NCBI GenBank assembly: GCA_009193035.1
Contig: SWDT01000010.1
Coordinates: 868,001-932,000, forward strand
Reading direction: 5' to 3'
From: Halicephalobus mephisto
Lineage: Eukaryota > Nematoda > Chromadorea > Rhabditida > Panagrolaimidae
Length of the DNA: 64,000 nucleotides
Position numbers and translations under genes: made by a program. A model generated the notes under the pieces. It made no database searches, was not told where the DNA came from, and saw nothing but the letters and a program-made list of their open reading frames with translations. Shown here in pieces: positions 9,721 through 22,285 of the stretch (position 1 is the stretch's first letter; every line of letters begins with the position of its first letter).

Positions 9721-12700
9721 ATTTCGATTTTGATCTCGATCTTTTTATAGATGTCTGCACTAAAATTTTTTTCGACAAAAATCGATCCTGGAGATTGTTG
9801 ATTTTTCTTTTTTCGCCCACATACGATTTTTAGGTTTGGCCTTTCTCGATTTTTCCTTATCTATTGAAGAAAAATCGAGATTTATCGATTTCTATTTTGA
9901 CCGGCCATAAAATTCCCGTGATCGCTTTTTGTAAAGAAAAAATTTTTTCGAAAATATTTTTTAAATAAAATATTCAAAATTTATTTGAAATCATTGTTGA
10001 TTTTTATTTTATTTGAAAAATTTTCGAAAATTTCTGAAATGTTTGATTTTTGAAGTTTTGAATGGATTCTGAAAGTTTCGAAATTATCCGAATTTTGTAC
10101 GTAAAAGTCATAAAAAATTTTTAAAATTATCCTGACACGAATTTCCGGAAGTTTTTAATATCTTCGAAATTTTTGATTTTTTGTAAAAATAAAAAATTTC
10201 TAAAATCTGATTTTTGATAATTTTAAAAATTTTCGAAATTTTTGATTTTTAATAATTTTAGAGATTCCTGAAATCTGATTTTTGATAATTTTAAAAATCT
10301 TTGGAATTTTTGATTTTTGATAATTTTAAAAATTTTCGAAATTTTAAATTTTCGATAATTTTAGAAATCTTTGAAATTTTTGATTTTTGATAATTTTAGA
10401 AATTTTAGAAATTTTTGATTTTCGATAATTTTAGAGATTTCTAAAATCTGATTTTCAATGATTTTCGACGATTTAAAGATTTCTGAAATCTGATTTTCGA
10501 TAATTTCAAAAATTTATAAAATTTGTTTTTCAATGATTTTAGAAATTTTTTAAATTTTCAATTTTCGATAATTTCAAAAATTTTTATGTTCTATGAAATT
10601 TCAGAAAAATTCTGACTTCAGAATCCTTCCAAAAAATCTCCCTTTAAATTTTGAAACTTTTTAAAAAAGTCAAAAATCGATTAATTTAAAATTTTTATAG
10701 TAATTCATGTGACGGAAATGTTTGTGTTTCCGATTTTTGTTTATTTTCTCGATTGATTTTTCTGAATCCAATAACTCTGGTGGGATTTTATCGCGACATT
10801 TGTTTTCGATCATGTCAAAGTCAAAAAAATTCATTTTTGCCAAAACTGATTTGATTGAAAATTATTTTTATTTTCGAACAATACAATTTTGGAAAATTGT
10901 CCAAATTTGATAAATTCCCCAAATACCGTATTTGTGTAAAAATCGATCTTTTTAAAAATAAAAAAAATCAATTTTTTTAATTTAAAAAAAATAAAAAATC
11001 AATTTTTTTAATTTAAAAAAAAATAAAAAATCAACTTTTTTAAAATAAAAAAAATAAAAAATCAACTTTTTTAAAATAAAAAAAATAAAAAATCGACTTT
11101 TTTATTAAAAAAAATCGATTTAATTTTTTTTTAAAATAAAAAAGTCAATTTTCTTTTAAATAAAAAAAAATAAAAATCAATTTTCTTTTAAATTTTAAAA
11201 AATGGATTTTTTTATTTAAAAAAAGTAAATTTAATTTTTTATTTAAAAATTTTTAAAAAATCGATTTTTTTATTTAAAAATTTTTTAAAAATCGATTTTT
11301 TTTATTTAAAAAAAGTAAATTTAAAAACCGATCTTAAATTATTTTTGTTTTTCTTTAAATTTTAGTGATTTTTTGTAAAATTTAATGAAATTTGTGAACG
11401 AAGAAGAACTCGAAAGTCACATGTCGAGAACACTATTCGTAATGGGTTTAAAAAAGATGAAATTACTAAGTTTTTAGTTCCGCCGCAAATGATACTTGAT
11501 TTTGCTTCCGATCATGAATTTAATTATTTTTTTTATAAAAAATATAATTTTTTTTTATTTAAAAAGAAATTTAAGAATTTTTTCAAAAATTAAATTTAAA
11601 AATTTTTTAAAAATTCAAATTTTATCGTAAATTTTTTTGAATTTATTTTCGATCATGAATTTAATTATTTTTTTTATAAAAAATATTATTTTTTTTATTT
11701 AAAAAGAAATTTAAGAATTTTTTTTCGAAAATTAAATTTAAAAATTTAAAAAAAATTTAAATTTTATCGTAGATTTTTTTGATTTTATTTTCGATCATGA
11801 ATTTAGTTTTTTTTTATAAAAAATTATATAATTTGTGATTTCAGAAGAAACTAGAAAATTCCGCTCGGGACGTAAACTTGAAACATGATCTTAGAAAAAA
11901 ATCAAAATAAACAATAGTTTTGCCGCGATTGATCTTTGATTTTTTTAGTATAACTTTATTAGTTTTTAAATGTATAGTAATTTAGTCTGTGATTTGAAAA
12001 ATAATAAGTTTCTTCTCAGGACCAAAATTTGGAACATGATCTTAAAAAAAAACTTTAAAAATCATTCGCGGTTAGATGAACAGTTTTTATAATTTTTTTA
12101 TTGTAACTTTAATAGGTTTTAAATATGTAATAATTTAGTTCTTGATTTGAGAAAGAAATAAGGAGTTTCTTCTCAGGACCAAAACTTTTATAAAAAACCG
12201 TTTACTCAGTCATAAATAATCCTTAATTTTTCATTTACTGTAACTTTAATATTTTTTAAATATTTAATAATTTAATTCATGACTTGAAAAATAAGGAGTT
12301 TTATAAAAAACCGTTTATTTAATCGCGAATGATTTTTAATTTTTTTTATTGTGACTTTAATAGTTTTTAAATATGTAATAATCTAATTTATGATTTGAAA
12401 AAGAAATAAGGAGTTTCTTCTCAGGACCAGAACTTTTATAAAAATCGTTTATTTAATCGTGAATGATTTTTAATTTTTGCTTTATCATGAGATTGGTCAT
12501 TGGTCATTTGGATTAAGATCGGAAAACAAATCGCGACAGGACTGGATTTTAGCCTTTTTAAAATTAAAAAAATATTAAATCAAATTTCATTGATTATGTT
12601 ACGAAAGATGCTTCGTTTATTTTTCGACAAAAAGTAAAATTATTAAATTTCATTAATTCTGAAATTCCAAAATTGAATTAATTTTATTTTTTGACAAATT

Positions 12701-13200
12701 TTTCGTTTTTTTTCATTTTTTGTCACAGGATCGATTGATCGATTTTTTTTGTCTTTTTTGTCGAATTTTTGCGTGTTTGAATTTCAAATTTTTTCGCGAC
12801 GTGATTAGCGAGACTTGGAAAATTTTCAAAAATCGAATGTTTTTAATTATCGATTAATTTTAATTTTTAAATTTATTTCAATTTTTATTTTAATTTTTAA
12901 ATTTATACTTTTTGTAGAAAATTTAAAATCTTAAAATTCGAGTTTTTTTAAAATTTAAAAAATTAAACTTTTTAAAAATATTTAATTTTTTACAAAAGTT
13001 TAAAAATGTTAGAAAATTAAATTTTTTAATTTTTTACAAAATTTTAGAAATTTGAATTTTTTTAAAATCTTAAATTTAGAAAAATTATAAAATTAAATTT
13101 TTTTTAAATTTAAAATTATTTTATTTATTAATTTTCATGAAAACTCCAAGGAATTAGAAATAATAATTTTAAAACAAAAATTAACTTTAAAAAATTGTTT
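9721..13200. repeat. Long AT-rich low-complexity region, several degenerate repeats
   Basis: No gene is supported. Visible fields: 10140-10590, many ~35 bp units of TTTTTGATAATTTTA.AAAT; 10930-11330, A/T homopolymer-rich units with AAATCGATTTTTTT; 11500-11820, three units with TTTCGATCATGAATTTA; 11990-12480, four units with GGAGTTTCTTCTCAGGACC. A 30-codon ATG ORF at 11385-11477 (containing ELESHMSRTLFVMGL) has a coding look but no partner exons. Confidence 0.6.
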
Positions 13201-13203
13201 GTT

Positions 13204-13425
13204 TTAATCCGCTTGATCTCCTTTTGATCCATCAAAGGTTTCCCGGTTGTTACAGCGATTCGGATAATCCTCCATGATCGTTCCTCGACCGGTCCCTAAT
13301 TCTCCAAAGATCAAAAGTGTTAAAAATTCCAAAGAAGCTTGTTCTCGAGAACGTCGAAGGTGATTCATTGAGTGATCGCGGAAACAGGACCCTGTGCATG
13401 GAACGTCCGATCGATGTTCTGACAT
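13204..13425 (-). CDS. Small hypothetical protein (73 aa)
   Basis: An ATG-initiated 73-codon frame with balanced base composition inside a very AT-rich region, which is the main argument that it may be coding. It starts MSEHRSDVPCTG and ends GSKGDQAD. There is one moderately hydrophobic stretch (LEFLTLLIFGELG), three cysteines and no recognised domain. A second overlapping frame (13250-13474) covers the same patch, so the correct frame is not certain. It could instead be a conserved regulatory island upstream of fos-1, or a gene fragment. No introns, signal peptide or poly(A) signal are convincing. Confidence 0.3.
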   Translation of the reverse strand: MSEHRSDVPCTGSCFRDHSMNHLRRSREQASLEFLTLLIFGELGTGRGTIMEDYPNRCNNRETFDGSKGDQAD

Positions 13426-13479
13426 TTTCTTTCGAGTAAAGTTTTTCCAACATCAAAAGGCCAAGTAAGGTCAAGGAGC

Positions 13480-14220
13480 GGCATCGGAGGGAAATAAAGC
13501 TAGGAAGAACTATAGTGTTGGAAAAAATTAAAATTAGATTTTTACAAAATTGTCTTGTTGCAGATTTTCGAAAAACATCAAAAATTCGAGGTTTTAGATG
13601 TTAGTTCATAGGTTTTGTTGGATTCTGGAGGATTCTGGAAGGATATCTAAGATGCAGAAAAGTGTATAGAAGTTTCTGTTGGATTTAGGAAGATTCAGAA
13701 GCTTTTGTTAGATTTTGGAAGAATTTTGAAGAGATTCTGAAGAGATTCTGAAGGGATTTTAGAGGATTCTGGAGGATTCTAGAGGATTCTGAAGAGATTC
13801 TAGAGGATTCTGAAGAGATTTTAGAGGATTCTGAAGAGATTTTAGATAGTTTTATTAAATCTAAGAAGTTTCAGAAGTTTCTGCTGGATTGTAAAGGATT
13901 CTCGAAGGATATATGAAATTATAAAAGTGTGTAGTAGATCCTGGGAATATCTGGGATATAGAAAAGCGTATAGAAGATTCTATAAAATTTTTAATAATTT
14001 TGGAATCTTCTACTAAATTCTATAAGATTATTAATAATTTTGGAATTTTCTACTAAATTGTATAAGATTTTTAATAATTTTGGAATCTACTGGATTCTAG
14101 AAAGGTCTAATAATGTCCACTAGATTCTGAATCATCTTCGAAAATTCAGAGATTCTTAGATGTCCTTGGATTGAGTTCTGGAATATTCTAGAAGCTTCGG
14201 AAAATTGTAGTTTGACATGG
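13480..14220. repeat. Repeats of GATTCTGAAGAGATTTTAGAG type
   Basis: Between about 13620 and 14110 short units (20-60 bp) recur: GGATTCTGAAGAGATTTTAG (several copies at 13735-13850), then ATAAGATTTTTAATAATTTTGGAATCT (three copies at 13975-14090). One strand is purine-rich over 13730-13860. No gene is seen. Confidence 0.6.
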
Positions 14221-14526
14221 TTGGATATTTATCCAGACCATAAAGGGAGTGTCAGGACCCGATCTCGAGCTGAGCAAATACGGTCGTTTTCTGTAAATTT
14301 GGCGATCGTTCCCGCCCTCTTAGATTCCTCGGCTTCTTCCGGAGTTCGATGATTGCCATTTTTGTCAGAAAAATACCAAACATCAGGAGAAGGGGAAGGC
14401 CGAGACTCGTTTTTTTCTCTAAGACCGTTCTGCCATTTTTTTCTATTGAAAAAAACTACAATAACGGACCCCCAAAAAAACTATTTTTATTTTTTTCAAG
14501 GATTGGCTTAGAACAGCTCATCTTGA

Positions 14527-17500
14527 GTGAATGTTCTGAATTTTGGTGATTCAGAAACTGTCATCGATTCCCACGCCTCCAAGTCCATGAATAGTTCTAG
14601 TGTTCTCAGCTCGGCTTCAGGAGGGTTCTACGAAGCCAAATCCCAGGTCCCCATCGAGCTCCCCGTGCTCCAGAATCCCGAATCCAACGGACCTCAAACA
14701 CAGTCCAATTCTGGATTCTACCAAAACTACGGATACAGTAATGACCCAGGGACTCCATCGACGACTTCATCGACGGCTTATTCTTCTTTTTTTCCTAATT
14801 ATAATCCTTATTCTGCAATCACTCCTCAATTCGAATTAAATATGATTTTTAATCCTTGGAGTTTAGCGGGAATGGATGTGGGTGAATTTCGAAGTAATTC
14901 CAAATCCCATGGTGATCTGAATCCTAAAATCTAGGAATTCTACAATTTCATAAATCAGAAATATTTCAATTTTAAAAATTTTCCAAAATTCAAAGTTTTC
15001 TAAATTTTATAGATTTTTAAAGTTTTATGAATTTTTTTAAATTTTTAAAGTTTTTTAAAATTAAAAAATTTCTTAAACTTTGTAATTTTTAACATTAAAA
15101 ATTTTTTGTTTTTTAAGATTTTTAAATTTTGTAATTTTGTGATTTTGTGATTTTTTAAAATTTTAAAATTTTGTAAAATTAAAAAAATTTTCCAAGTTTT
15201 TTTATAATTTTTAAGATTTTTAAATTTTGTAAAATTAAAAAAATTTTTTAAGATTTTTATAATTTTTAAGATTTTTAAATTTTATAAAATTAAAAAAATT
15301 TTCCAAGATTTTTAAATTTTGTGAAATTAAAAAATTTTCCAAGTCTTTTAAGATCTTTAAATTTTATAAAATTAAAAAAATTTTTCAAGATTTTCAAATT
15401 TTGTAATTTTTTAAATTTTGATTTTAGATCAATCCAGAAGTGGTACCCCAGTTGCCAGGGGTAGTTGACTCCCAGACTCCACTTTTTGCCCAGAATCTGT
15501 CTCCGTTGCAATCCGCTCATCCAGCAGCCGTAGCCGCAGCCGCTATGACCCGCTACAACACCCGAGGTCCCTCTGCCCTGAGCACCAGGAAGGGCGGCAG
15601 AAGACCCAAGGAAGAATATGTGAGTCCCTCTGTCGTTTTTTCCAAATAAATTGAATTTTGTGGATTCGAAGATGACTACAAATCGAGTCATCATCTTTGA
15701 CAAACTTTATCATTGACATGCGAGAAATGATTCTTTCCATTAAGCTTTATTTTTTGGACCGAAAGATAACCACAAATCGAGTCATCATGGTCGATCTGGT
15801 TCACTTTCTGATTTGAAATATGAGTCACAGTTCAGCAATAGAGAATTGATAAACTCCAATTTCATGGAAGATTCTGAAATTTAAAAACTTCAAAGAAATT
15901 TCAAAATTTTAAAACTTCAGAACTTCAAAGAAAGTTGGAAATTTTATAGAAAATTCTGAAATTTTAAAACTTAGAAACTTCAAAGAAATTTTAAAAATTA
16001 AAAATTTCATAAAAATTTCAAAACTTAGAAATTTCATAAAAATTTAAAAATTTTGAGATTTCAGAACTTCAAAAAAATTCAGAAATTTTACAAAAGATTC
16101 TGAAATTTAAGCACTTCAAAGAAATTTTAAAATTTTAAAGAAATTTGTAGAAATTTTTGTAGAATTTCATGGGCTTCTAAAATCTTCTGATTTTCATCGA
16201 AAATTCTAGAAGCCTACAGAATCTAAGAGAAAATTCTAAAAAATCTAAATTTAAAAATTTTCACTACAGTATAATTTTTGACTTTTTTATTTTTATTACA
16301 GTATAATTTTAAATATATTTTTTAGTTTTTGATTTTTATTACAGTGTAATTTTAAATATATTTTTTATTTTTTTATTTTTGTTACTGTATAATTTTAAAT
16401 ATATTTTTTAGTTTTTGATTTTTGTTACTGTATAATTTTAAATATATTTTTTATTTTTTGATTTTTATTACTGTATAATTTTAAATATATTTTTTATTTT
16501 TTGATTTTAGTACCTTATAATTTTAAATATTTTTTTAATTTTTTGATTTTTATTACTGTATAATTTTATTTTCAGGATAACACTGAACTTGATGAAGAAA
16601 GAGAAAAACGTGACAAACGTCGTCAGAGGAACAAGGAAGCCGCTGCCAGATGCCGTCAAAGAAGACTCGATTTGATGTCCACCCTCCAGCAAGTAAGTTT
16701 TATTTTTTTCCGTTTATCGTCGTGGAAAAGCGGGCACGACCACTGTTTGCTTTCGACTCGCGATCCATGACTAATATCTTTTTCTTTTCGAAAGTATTGT
16801 TTTGTCGGCTTTTCTTAGAAAAAGCGAAAACTGGTCTAATCCGCTTTTCTCGGATACACGACCTGGGCAAACTATGGATTACTGTATTTAAATTGATACA
16901 GAAATCATACTGTTACGAAAAATGGAAGTTTTTAGAAAAGCGTCTCGAGAGGGATTTAGGGTTACGGTAGGAAGTGCAAAAAGTGAAGACCGAACGAGTG
17001 AATCTAAATTTTAAAAAATTAAATTTCAATGAAAAATTATAAAATTTAAAAAAATTAAATTTACTATTTTTAAAATTTTTTTTATTTTCAAAAATATTAA
17101 AAAATAAAATTTTAATGAAAAATTATAAAATTAAAAAAAATTAAATTTACTATTTTTAAAATTTTTATTTATTTTCAAAAATATTAAAAAATAAAATTTT
17201 AATAAAAATGTTTTAAAATAAATTTTTACAAATCTTTGAAATTTAAATTTAAAAAAATAGAGTTTCTTGATTTTAATAAAAAAAATATTAAATTAATTTT
17301 CAAAAAAAAATTTTTTTGAATTTTATTGATTTTTTTAATTTTATTGATTTTTCGAAAAATTATAAATTGTTCATTAAATTTTTTAATGTTTTTTTTCAGC
17401 AAAAAGACCAATTAGAAACGAAGAACAATCAACTTTGTCAGCATTATAACAGCATTCGGAAGGCTCTGGAAGACATCATCACCAGCCTCCAGAATCACAA

Positions 17501-18726
17501 TTGTCCTTCTAGTGAGCAGTTGCTTCATCAGATTGAAATAGCTTCTAGAGCCCTCAGGGAACACGTCCAGATGCAGCAAGTCCCGATCCAGATGCCTCAA
17601 TCCAGCGGGATCCACCAACCCCAATCTCAACCCCTGCCTCCGGTGTCCCTCCCCAGGAAGAGACCCGGCAGCACTGGGGTGAATGAAAACAAAAATTTGC
17701 CCTTGACCCGGCCGTCTACTCTCCATCTAGGGGGTTTGATGTCTTCAAAAGACGATTTGTTGATCTCACCTATCTGCAACATCGATGATTACGGTGACTA
17801 CGCTTCGAACAAAAGGCACAAGTTCATCGAGGATTCCCCTCTCGAGAGACCGTCATCTTTATCTCTCACCAACTGGGGCCAAACCCCCAACCTGGTCACT
17901 CCTAGTTCCGGGATTCCTCGTAAGTTCTAAAAAATTAAAATTGTGTAAAATCTACAAGAAACAAAAAATGTTAAATTTGAAGAATTTTATAAAAATTGAG
18001 ATTTCTAGAGGTTTATAGGAGTTTCTGAAACTTTCGATAATCTTCTAGAAATTTCAAAAATCTTTCGATAATCTTTTAGACATTTTTAAAACTTTCGGTA
18101 ATCTTCTAAAAACTTCTAAAATCTTTCGATAATCTTTTAGAAATTTCAAAAATCTTTGATAATCTTCTAGAAATTTCAAAAATCTTTGATAATCTTCTAA
18201 AAACTTCTAAAATCTTTGATAATCTTCTAGAAATTTCTGAAACTTTCGATAATTTTTTAAAAGTTCAAGGATTTTCTAGTTTCCAGGATTTTGAAATTCT
18301 TAAAAATGCAAATTAATAATTAAAAATTTTGGAAAAATCTAAATAATCTCATGTTCATTTTTGTTTTGATGCTGATAAAATTTTAAAATTGCTTACATCC
18401 AAATTTTTAGAATTTTCCAAAATATTTCTGAAATTCTTATCGAACAAATTTCATCATAATGTTTTTTTTATTCGTGAACTGTCATTTCAATTTTTATAAA
18501 ATCACAAAAATGTATACTAAGATGATTTCGAAATTTATTTTTTCATTGAATAATCGTAAAGTTGATAAAAATGACTTTAGAAATCGCGGATTTGATGAAG
18601 AATATGCTTCCAGACGAGTACAACATGCTGAACCAGCAGACTTTCCTGACCCCCGTGGTGCCTTCTGCCATCTCGGTCACAACTTCCGCCGCTCCTCCCA
18701 ACAACAGCGATCTGCAGACACTGTAA
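14527..18726 (+). CDS. fos-1: Fos-family bZIP transcription factor (AP-1), FOS-1
   Basis: Five exons: 14527-14877, 15428-15619, 16576-16692, 17400-17919 and 18581-18726; about 441 residues. Junctions 2-5 were checked: phases 0, 0 and 1 agree. The first donor (GAT|GTGGGT, phase 0) is the least certain, as is the start, which could be the second ATG at 14587. The basic region is KRDKRRQRNKEAAARCRQRR, with the invariant Asn and Arg of the bZIP signature and the Cys typical of Fos/Jun. The zipper follows with L, L, L, I, I at heptad d positions, and an intron falls between basic region and zipper. N- and C-terminal flanks are Ser/Pro/Gln-rich, with TP sites that could be MAPK targets (GQTPNLVTP). 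FOS-1 binds AP-1 sites as a dimer in the nucleus; in C. elegans it is needed for anchor-cell invasion. The last exon and its 3' UTR are duplicated at 22.29 kb. Confidence 0.93.
15620..16575 (+). repeat. fos-1 intron 2 with a ~62 bp tandem repeat
   Basis: From about 16260 to 16565 six units repeat the pattern TTTTTGATTTTTATTACTG-TATAATTTTAAATATATTTTTTA just upstream of the acceptor of the basic-region exon. The preceding part of the intron (15830-16160) has repeats of TTCAAAGAAATTTTAAAA. Confidence 0.65.
16700..16990. other. GC-richer patch with an imperfect inverted repeat inside fos-1 intron 3
   Basis: Unlike the rest of the intron this stretch is not AT-dominated. GGAAAAGCGGGCACGACCAC near 16717 pairs imperfectly with the reverse complement of GGTCTAATCCGCTTTTC near 16833. 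It lies between the exons for the basic region and the leucine zipper. It may be a transposon remnant or an intronic enhancer or alternative promoter; I cannot separate these. Confidence 0.35.
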
Positions 18727-18845
18727 CTTTTCTTCTGAAGTCTTACCAGATGCAGGCACTGTAACTTTTCTTCTGAAGCCTTACCAGACTGCATTCAATC
18801 CACATTTCACTCAGAGACTCCATTCCTTACTAAATATCTAGCGAT
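18727..18845 (+). repeat. fos-1 3' UTR with an internal 37-40 bp duplication
   Basis: The segment GACACTGTAACTTTTCTTCT plus GAAGTCTTACCAGA that contains the stop codon is immediately repeated (18718-18750 and 18756-18790). The copy of this exon at 22.4 kb has the segment only once, so the duplication is specific to this locus. Confidence 0.75.
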
Positions 18846-18879
18846 TTATGTGTGCAAATGTCCGTTTTAATTCATTTTT

Positions 18880-19060
18880 TATTTTTTTAATGAAGATGAT
18901 TCGACTTTTTTGTTAAAGATCGCTTTTTCTCTTAGCTAATGCTGACTGTATTTTCGAAAAAACTCAACCATGATGGAGACAGGAAAATTGATAACGTAGT
19001 CAATGGGGATGATGAAAGGATATAAAAAGGACTGTACGTCGACTCATTCCTCATTTTTCA
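18880..19060 (+). promoter_or_regulatory. Promoter of bZIP-like gene A (GATA site and TATA box)
   Basis: A TTGATAA site lies at about 18986-18992 and TATAAAAAGG at about 19021, followed 25-30 bases later by a plausible initiation region (TCATTCCTCATTTTTC). The block GAAGATGATTCGACTTT at about 18893 has a counterpart (GAAGATGACTCGACTTT, 22982) upstream of gene B. The shared layout suggests that the promoters were duplicated along with the genes. Confidence 0.5.
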
Positions 19061-19271
19061 ATAATTAAGAACATATAGAATGTTTTAGAATTTTCTTGTA
19101 AAAAAACTCCGGAGATTTTTTAAGTTTTTAGACTTTTAAAATTTGGCAGAAATTTGAAAACGAAAATGTTTAATCAGGAATTGTAGACGTTGTCGGGATT
19201 CTGTAAATTCGTGCTGGGACGATTTCGTAATAATTTTCAGTTTTTAGGTTCGGCATTTGTGTAATTAAAAA

Positions 19272-20138
19272 ATGAAAATGTTCCCCATCAGCAACCATAC
19301 CAGTGCTGATATGGAGAGATTGAAATTGACCGAGAGTATCATTAATCAAGTAAATATGAATCAACAAAGGATTATGCCTACTTTGTCGACGGATCAAACG
19401 AGAGAATTTAAGAGGAGTACCGGAATCAACACCGTCTTCAAAGATGCTTCTTCTGTACATCCTTCTGAATTCACAATCTACGGATGTACACCTATAATAA
19501 CTCCGGGAATAAATAACTGGAATAATCTATCTTATAGTATGGACAGTTTTAATCCTCAAAAATTGCTGTCAGATTTTCACTTTAGTCCGCCAGGAACAAC
19601 AGCGGCTCTTGTCAATCCTTCTTCCGGTACTCTCTCCAATCCCACTCTCCAAGATGCAGTTAATCATAAGGAGATTTTTGAAAAGTTTCAATTCACATCG
19701 TCTTCCTCGACTTCTGAATTACCGACATCGGTTCCCGAAAGACCGAATCTTCTTGAACTCGGAAAAGAACAAAACCAACAAAGTACCGTACCTGGTGTTT
19801 CCAAAGCCGGTCGAGTACAAAAGTGTGATTCAATGATTTCGAACAAAAGCAGAGTTTCTCAAGTATCTACTCCTGATTTTGACGGCAAAACAGAAGAGGA
19901 AATGAAAAAAGACAAAAGAAAACGGGGGAATACAGAAAGCCAAGCCAGAACTCGACAGCACACTGCTTTGGTCAAGAGATATTACAAAGAAAACGATGAC
20001 CTCATTAAAGAACTCAAAGATCATGCTATTTTGAATCACGGAATATTAGACTCAGTTTTTTTAAAGAAATTTCTCGATCGATACAAGACTTTTCCAGAAA
20101 AGGAACGTCCAAAAAGAGCGAAGATTATTTTGAATTAA
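19272..20138 (+). CDS. bZIP-like protein A, intronless, next to fos-1
   Basis: 288-residue single-exon gene, ATG at 19272. Two blocks are shared with genes B and C. The first is SEFTIYGCTPIITPG (about 65-79) followed by NLS...N.QKLLSDF. The second is DGKTEEEMKKDKRKRGN (about 199-215) and the residues after it. The second block aligns with the FOS-1 basic region (KRDKRRQRNKEAAARCR against KKDKRKRGNTESQARTR): the invariant Asn and the Arg eight residues later are kept, while AA is replaced by SQ and Cys by Thr. At the zipper heptad d positions I read Y, I, A, L, K, so dimerisation through a standard zipper is doubtful. Upstream are a TATA box and a GATA site. I infer a nuclear Fos-derived regulator; binding to AP-1 DNA or to FOS-1 is untested. 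It is the only one of the three with an N-terminus unlike B/C. Confidence 0.7.
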   Translation: MKMFPISNHTSADMERLKLTESIINQVNMNQQRIMPTLSTDQTREFKRSTGINTVFKDASSVHPSEFTIYGCTPIITPGINNWNNLSYSMDSFNPQKLLSDFHFSPPGTTAALVNPSSGTLSNPTLQDAVNHKEIFEKFQFTSSSSTSELPTSVPERPNLLELGKEQNQQSTVPGVSKAGRVQKCDSMISNKSRVSQVSTPDFDGKTEEEMKKDKRKRGNTESQARTRQHTALVKRYYKENDDLIKELKDHAILNHGILDSVFLKKFLDRYKTFPEKERPKRAKIILN

Positions 20139-21070
20139 TTTTATTGTTTTAAATACATTACGTAATAAATAAAAAACAAATATCATTAATGATGAGATGT
20201 CACTGTACGACAGTATATCGAAAAAACTCCCATAGCGAAAGTTTGTGATAATCATAACAAGCAATTAAATTTTAGGGTGTGAGCAGCATTTGACGAAAAA
20301 GATAAGGACAAAATTAAGCTTCGTCACGAAAGTTTCTGACGCAGTTATGATACAGCAGACAGTCTTTGAGGAGTCTTAAGGCACACCTTGACCAACCAAT
20401 TTCCAAGAAACATGATTAATAACTAACAAGGAAATGAACTGTAACCAAGGTGGCTTTTGAAATGAGTTATTTATCACTTTGAAGGTCTTAAATGCTGATT
20501 CAGAATCTGATTCCGTTTTTGCGGAACGCTTTTCTGAGACGAGATAAGAAAACGTAATCCTAAATTGAGGAGCTTTTCTGATTATGTTTGTAATTATTTC
20601 TTCAGAAAATGAATGAGATAGTTGTAATCAGCGCAAAAATACACCTAGTTGCAGGGAAGAATTATTAAAATAGATTAAACCAAAGTAGAAAACTAACTTT
20701 CCTCAAATAGTCGTTAAATTTCGACGAAAAAATAAAAAAATATTTTTGTTTTTTCAACGCTCGATATCTGAAATTTTATATATTTATTCCAATTTTCTCG
20801 TTTCAGAAGAGCGTTCCACAAAAACGGAATACAGATTCTGAATCAGCACTTTAAGATCTTCAAAATTATGTTTAACTTGTTTCAAAAAACTACTTTCGCC
20901 AAAGTTCATTTCTTTCTAAAAAACTTTAATATAAACTTAGATTCTCGATCAAAGTCCAGTAAGAATCTGGATAAATGAAGATTTCTTTGCCATAACTACT
21001 GTAAAGAAGAATAAAAAAGTAGTAGGAGTTTACAATTTTTACAAATACAAATACAACAAATACAAAAAAA
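20139..21070. other. Spacer with no supported gene
   Basis: AT-rich but less repetitive than the 6-13 kb spacer. Two segments, 20470-20540 and 20800-20870, form an inverted repeat: GATTCAGAATCTGATTCCGT against ACGGAATACAGATTCTGAATC, with matching GAGACGAGATAAGAAAA and TTTTCTCGTTTCAGAAGAGC outside. This is consistent with a degenerate MITE of about 400 bp. Confidence 0.4.
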
Positions 21071-21076
21071 TCTGGT

Positions 21077-21319
21077 TCATCCACCTTCGTGGTGGAGCAG
21101 ATTCTTCAGCCTCCTTCTATATTCTTCGCGGTCTTTGGCGAGTTGTTGCCAATTTTTCCCCATTGCGGTTTCAATTTCTTTTCGCCATCGGTCTGGTGGT
21201 CTTCCTCGGGGGCGTTTATAATCGTACGGCCACCAGAAAGTCGTCTTTCTCGTCCACCTGTCGTCCTCTTGTCTTGCGACGTGTCCGTTACAATTTTTAT
21301 GCTTACGAAATGGAATCAT
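21077..21319 (-). mobile_element. Truncated non-LTR retrotransposon, 3' end of reverse transcriptase ORF
   Basis: The frame encodes CNGHVARQEDDRWTRKTTFW, then GRPPDRWRKEIETAMG and a short tail to a stop. The series GHVAR-x-DDRW-x2-x-GRP-x-RW is the familiar C-terminal signature of RTE/Jockey-type endonuclease-reverse transcriptase proteins. Only the last ~80 codons remain. The 3' flank (lower coordinates) carries a TACAAA/TTTGTA microsatellite at 21040-21068, which fits the simple-repeat tail of such elements. Bases 21320-21660 on the same strand include a 38-codon frame starting MDDSKPGCERKR; I cannot tell whether it belongs to the element. Confidence 0.75.
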
Positions 21320-22285
21320 TTACAAAGGAAACGATCTTGCTTTCATTTACTACAACTTTTATAAGCTTTCTTATTCATCATTACGAATACAATTACACAA
21401 TTTAAACAATCTAGTATGTCTTCTTTTTCTTCATTCCTTAGCTGGCGGTTGAAGGAGGAGATTGACCCTTAAACCAGTACGTTACTGTAGATGTCTCTGG
21501 ATTTCAAATTTCACGCTGGATTGTGTTGTAATCCTTGTCCATGGTTTCTTGCCTGATTTTGTGACCCTCTGACAGAAGTTCAACCCTCTTCCTTTCACAG
21601 CCGGGCTTGGAATCGTCCATGGCGGAGTTAATCTAGTATGTAAAAGAACCTATTATTTCAATTCACCCGGTTGTATAAAGAATGCGTTATAATATATCAA
21701 ATTTACTCACTATTTGCAATTTTGATATTTTAAGACATACTTATTTTGAGATAAATCTGTAGTAGAAACATCCCACCGATCGAGAAGTGAAGCAATGCAT
21801 AGATCACATTTTTAATCTATTTTTAGTACCATCTATTTTCCTAATAGCTAAAATTTATTTTTAAGCATGCATGAGAAAACAAACATTGTCTATCAAAAGA
21901 TTTTAAAATAAAGACACAAAAATACAAGTCTTATTGAGTCCTCAACTTTAAAGCTGATAAAAATTTGTTTTCACAAGGTTCTAGAACTTCAATGTGGATA
22001 TTAAGAAATCCTACAAAGTCCTAACATTGCAATTTAGCATAACATAGCTCTTACTAAGGTTCTAAAGTTTCAACATATTTGTTAATAGTTAATTCTGTCA
22101 AAATTTAAGCATTTCGATACTTTTAGAACAACTATACACTATGATATTATTTTTGTATAACTTTTACTCGGAAAACTCTAATAATGACCATACCTGTCAT
22201 GTTTTGTAATAACTTCAAACATCTGGTCTTTCATGTAAGCATCCGAGATTTAATTATTATTTTTATATAACTTTGTAAGAGTGAA

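Noticed and set aside
9244..9750. Overlapping open frames (MLRANCEFNFDFD-type) on both strands
   Set aside because: They come from a tandem repeat without stop codons; they occur in several frames and show no coding composition.
14349..14549. 66-codon ATG frame just upstream of fos-1
   Set aside because: Different frame from the fos-1 exons, ends quickly, and has no conserved segment; more likely 5' flank or UTR.
16650..16970. 106-codon frame running from the fos-1 basic-region exon into intron 3
   Set aside because: It is in another frame than the basic region and crosses a good GTAAGT donor; it is intronic.
21510..21663. 38-codon frame MDDSKPGCERKR as a separate small gene
   Set aside because: It is next to and on the same strand as the LINE remnant, has no support of its own, and is probably part of that debris.
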